A stretch of DNA of 22,790 nucleotides from Aquificota bacterium (lineage in GTDB: Bacteria; Aquificota; Aquificia; Aquificales; Aquificaceae): NCBI GenBank assembly GCA_013153455.1, contig JAADEK010000017.1, positions 1 through 22,790 of the forward strand, written 5' to 3'. Shown piece by piece: positions 22,219 to 22,790 of the stretch (position 1 is its first letter; each line of letters starts with the position of its first letter). The notes beneath the pieces were generated by a model that saw only the letters and a list, made by a program, of their open reading frames with translations, was not told where the DNA came from and made no database searches. Made by a program: the position numbers and the translations under genes.

Positions 22219-22790
22219 TCACACCCCGAGGGTTCCTATGATGTAAACGGAGCCGGCGACGAGTAGCCACATAAAGTCAACGAAGTGCCAGTATGCGGAA
22301 ACAGCCCTGAGGACGGTCGGTCTTTGACGGGTGAGCTTACCCGTCGCGAGGAGCCACATCGTGTAAAGGTGCAACAAAAGCCCGAGAAGAACGTGAGACG
22401 TGTGAAGACCCGTCAAGGTATAAAAGCTCGTCCCATACATATTGGAGCTGAGCGTAAAGCCCTGGTGCCAGAGGTGTATCCATTCGTTTACGTGAAGAAC
22501 CACGAACACGATACCGAGGATAAAGGTTATAAAGACCCACTTGAGGGTCTTTGACCTGTCTCCTTCGTTCTCAAGCGTTTCCTCCGCTTTCCATATCGTG
22601 TAGCTTGAAGCCCACAGTATAAGCGTGAGCAGACCAGCCATGGCTATGCTTATCCCTTCCGGAACCCAGCTCGCCCACTCGTGCGCGTGAGCAACCCGCG
22701 CGGTGTAATACGCTGCGAACATCGTTCCGAAGATGACCGCTTCGGTGATTATGAATAGGTAAGTTCCGAGCGCACCGAGCCCGTATTCGG
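22219..22790 (-). CDS. coxC: cytochrome c oxidase subunit III, 5' end cut by window edge
   Basis: 189 residues visible; the reading frame stays open to the edge. The 22 residues before the first visible ATG (LGTYLFIITEAVIFGTMFAAYY) are typical of the first CoxC helix, so that ATG is internal. Five helices are seen, with HVNEWIHLWHQGF and LTGLHTSHVLLGLLLH, and AYWHFVDFMWLLV near the end, all subunit III signatures. The size fits the short five-helix form. It stabilises the catalytic core and proton uptake. It lies 1 nt before the SCO gene in the A2 oxidase operon. Confidence 0.95.
   Translation of the reverse strand, partial: EYGLGALGTYLFIITEAVIFGTMFAAYYTARVAHAHEWASWVPEGISIAMAGLLTLILWASSYTIWKAEETLENEGDRSKTLKWVFITFILGIVFVVLHVNEWIHLWHQGFTLSSNMYGTSFYTLTGLHTSHVLLGLLLHLYTMWLLATGKLTRQRPTVLRAVSAYWHFVDFMWLLVAGSVYIIGTLGV

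Noticed and set aside
1..22790. Mobile elements, CRISPR arrays, tRNA or rRNA genes, riboswitches
   Set aside because: No direct-repeat arrays, transposase motifs, tRNA cloverleaf sequences or long structured leaders were seen; intergenic space is very small.

Overview
Identity. The window reads as chromosomal DNA of a chemolithoautotrophic member of the Aquificaceae (Aquifex / Hydrogenobacter / Hydrogenivirga type). The basis is the citryl-CoA synthetase large subunit (ccsA), a marker of the two-step citrate cleavage of the reductive TCA cycle in this family, together with a paired A-type and B-type cytochrome c oxidase cluster and Glu/Lys/Arg-rich protein composition with frequent AGG and ATA codons. 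By eye the base composition is a little over half G+C, which is higher than I recall for Aquifex and Hydrogenobacter, so a Hydrogenivirga-like genus is my guess, not a result. No insertion sequence, phage gene, CRISPR array, tRNA or rRNA is visible. No stretch of 300 bases lacks a gene; the longest gap is 18856-19081.

Layout. (1) 1-6658, minus strand: efp > accB > MDR oxidoreductase > murC > dnaE (dnaE runs off the left edge), packed with overlaps or short gaps. (2) 6678-7750, plus strand: a JAMM metallopeptidase overlapping a family 4 uracil-DNA glycosylase by one base. (3) 7722-13525, minus strand: ccsA > ychF > thrC > a 4-TM CopD-like protein > two SurA/PpiC-like periplasmic folding factors. 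(4) 13594-15817, plus strand: pyrK > hisA > uppP, divergent from ccsA. (5) 15793-22790, minus strand: the terminal oxidase cluster. It runs coxC (cut by the right edge) > SCO > coxB > coxA (type A2 oxidase), then a 226-bp promoter-bearing gap, then a 42-residue subunit IIa gene > subunit II > subunit I (B-type, ba3-like oxidase) > a second SCO.

How the genes work together. The oxidase cluster encodes two complete but different O2 reductases, each with its own SCO-type copper chaperone; this suits an organism that respires H2 or reduced sulfur over a range of O2 tensions. The remaining blocks are biosynthesis (rTCA carbon entry, fatty acid, pyrimidine, histidine, threonine, peptidoglycan), replication and repair, and envelope protein folding. 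Functional mixing of unrelated genes in one run is typical of Aquificales.

Most interesting signals. Genes with no Shine-Dalgarno (adh, efp, JAMM, the upstream ppi gene, pyrK, ychF, dnaE) repeatedly carry a TAWAAT-like hexamer 7-9 nt before the start codon, the geometry of leaderless mRNAs. Genes inside operons have strong GGAGG sites. One such element, in the 19-bp gap between efp and the JAMM gene, looks symmetric and bidirectional. I also found the small IIa subunit gene, palindromes over the ccsA and ba3-operon promoters, and an anti-Shine-Dalgarno-like pyrimidine tract after coxA. I did not see a clearly new multi-gene system.
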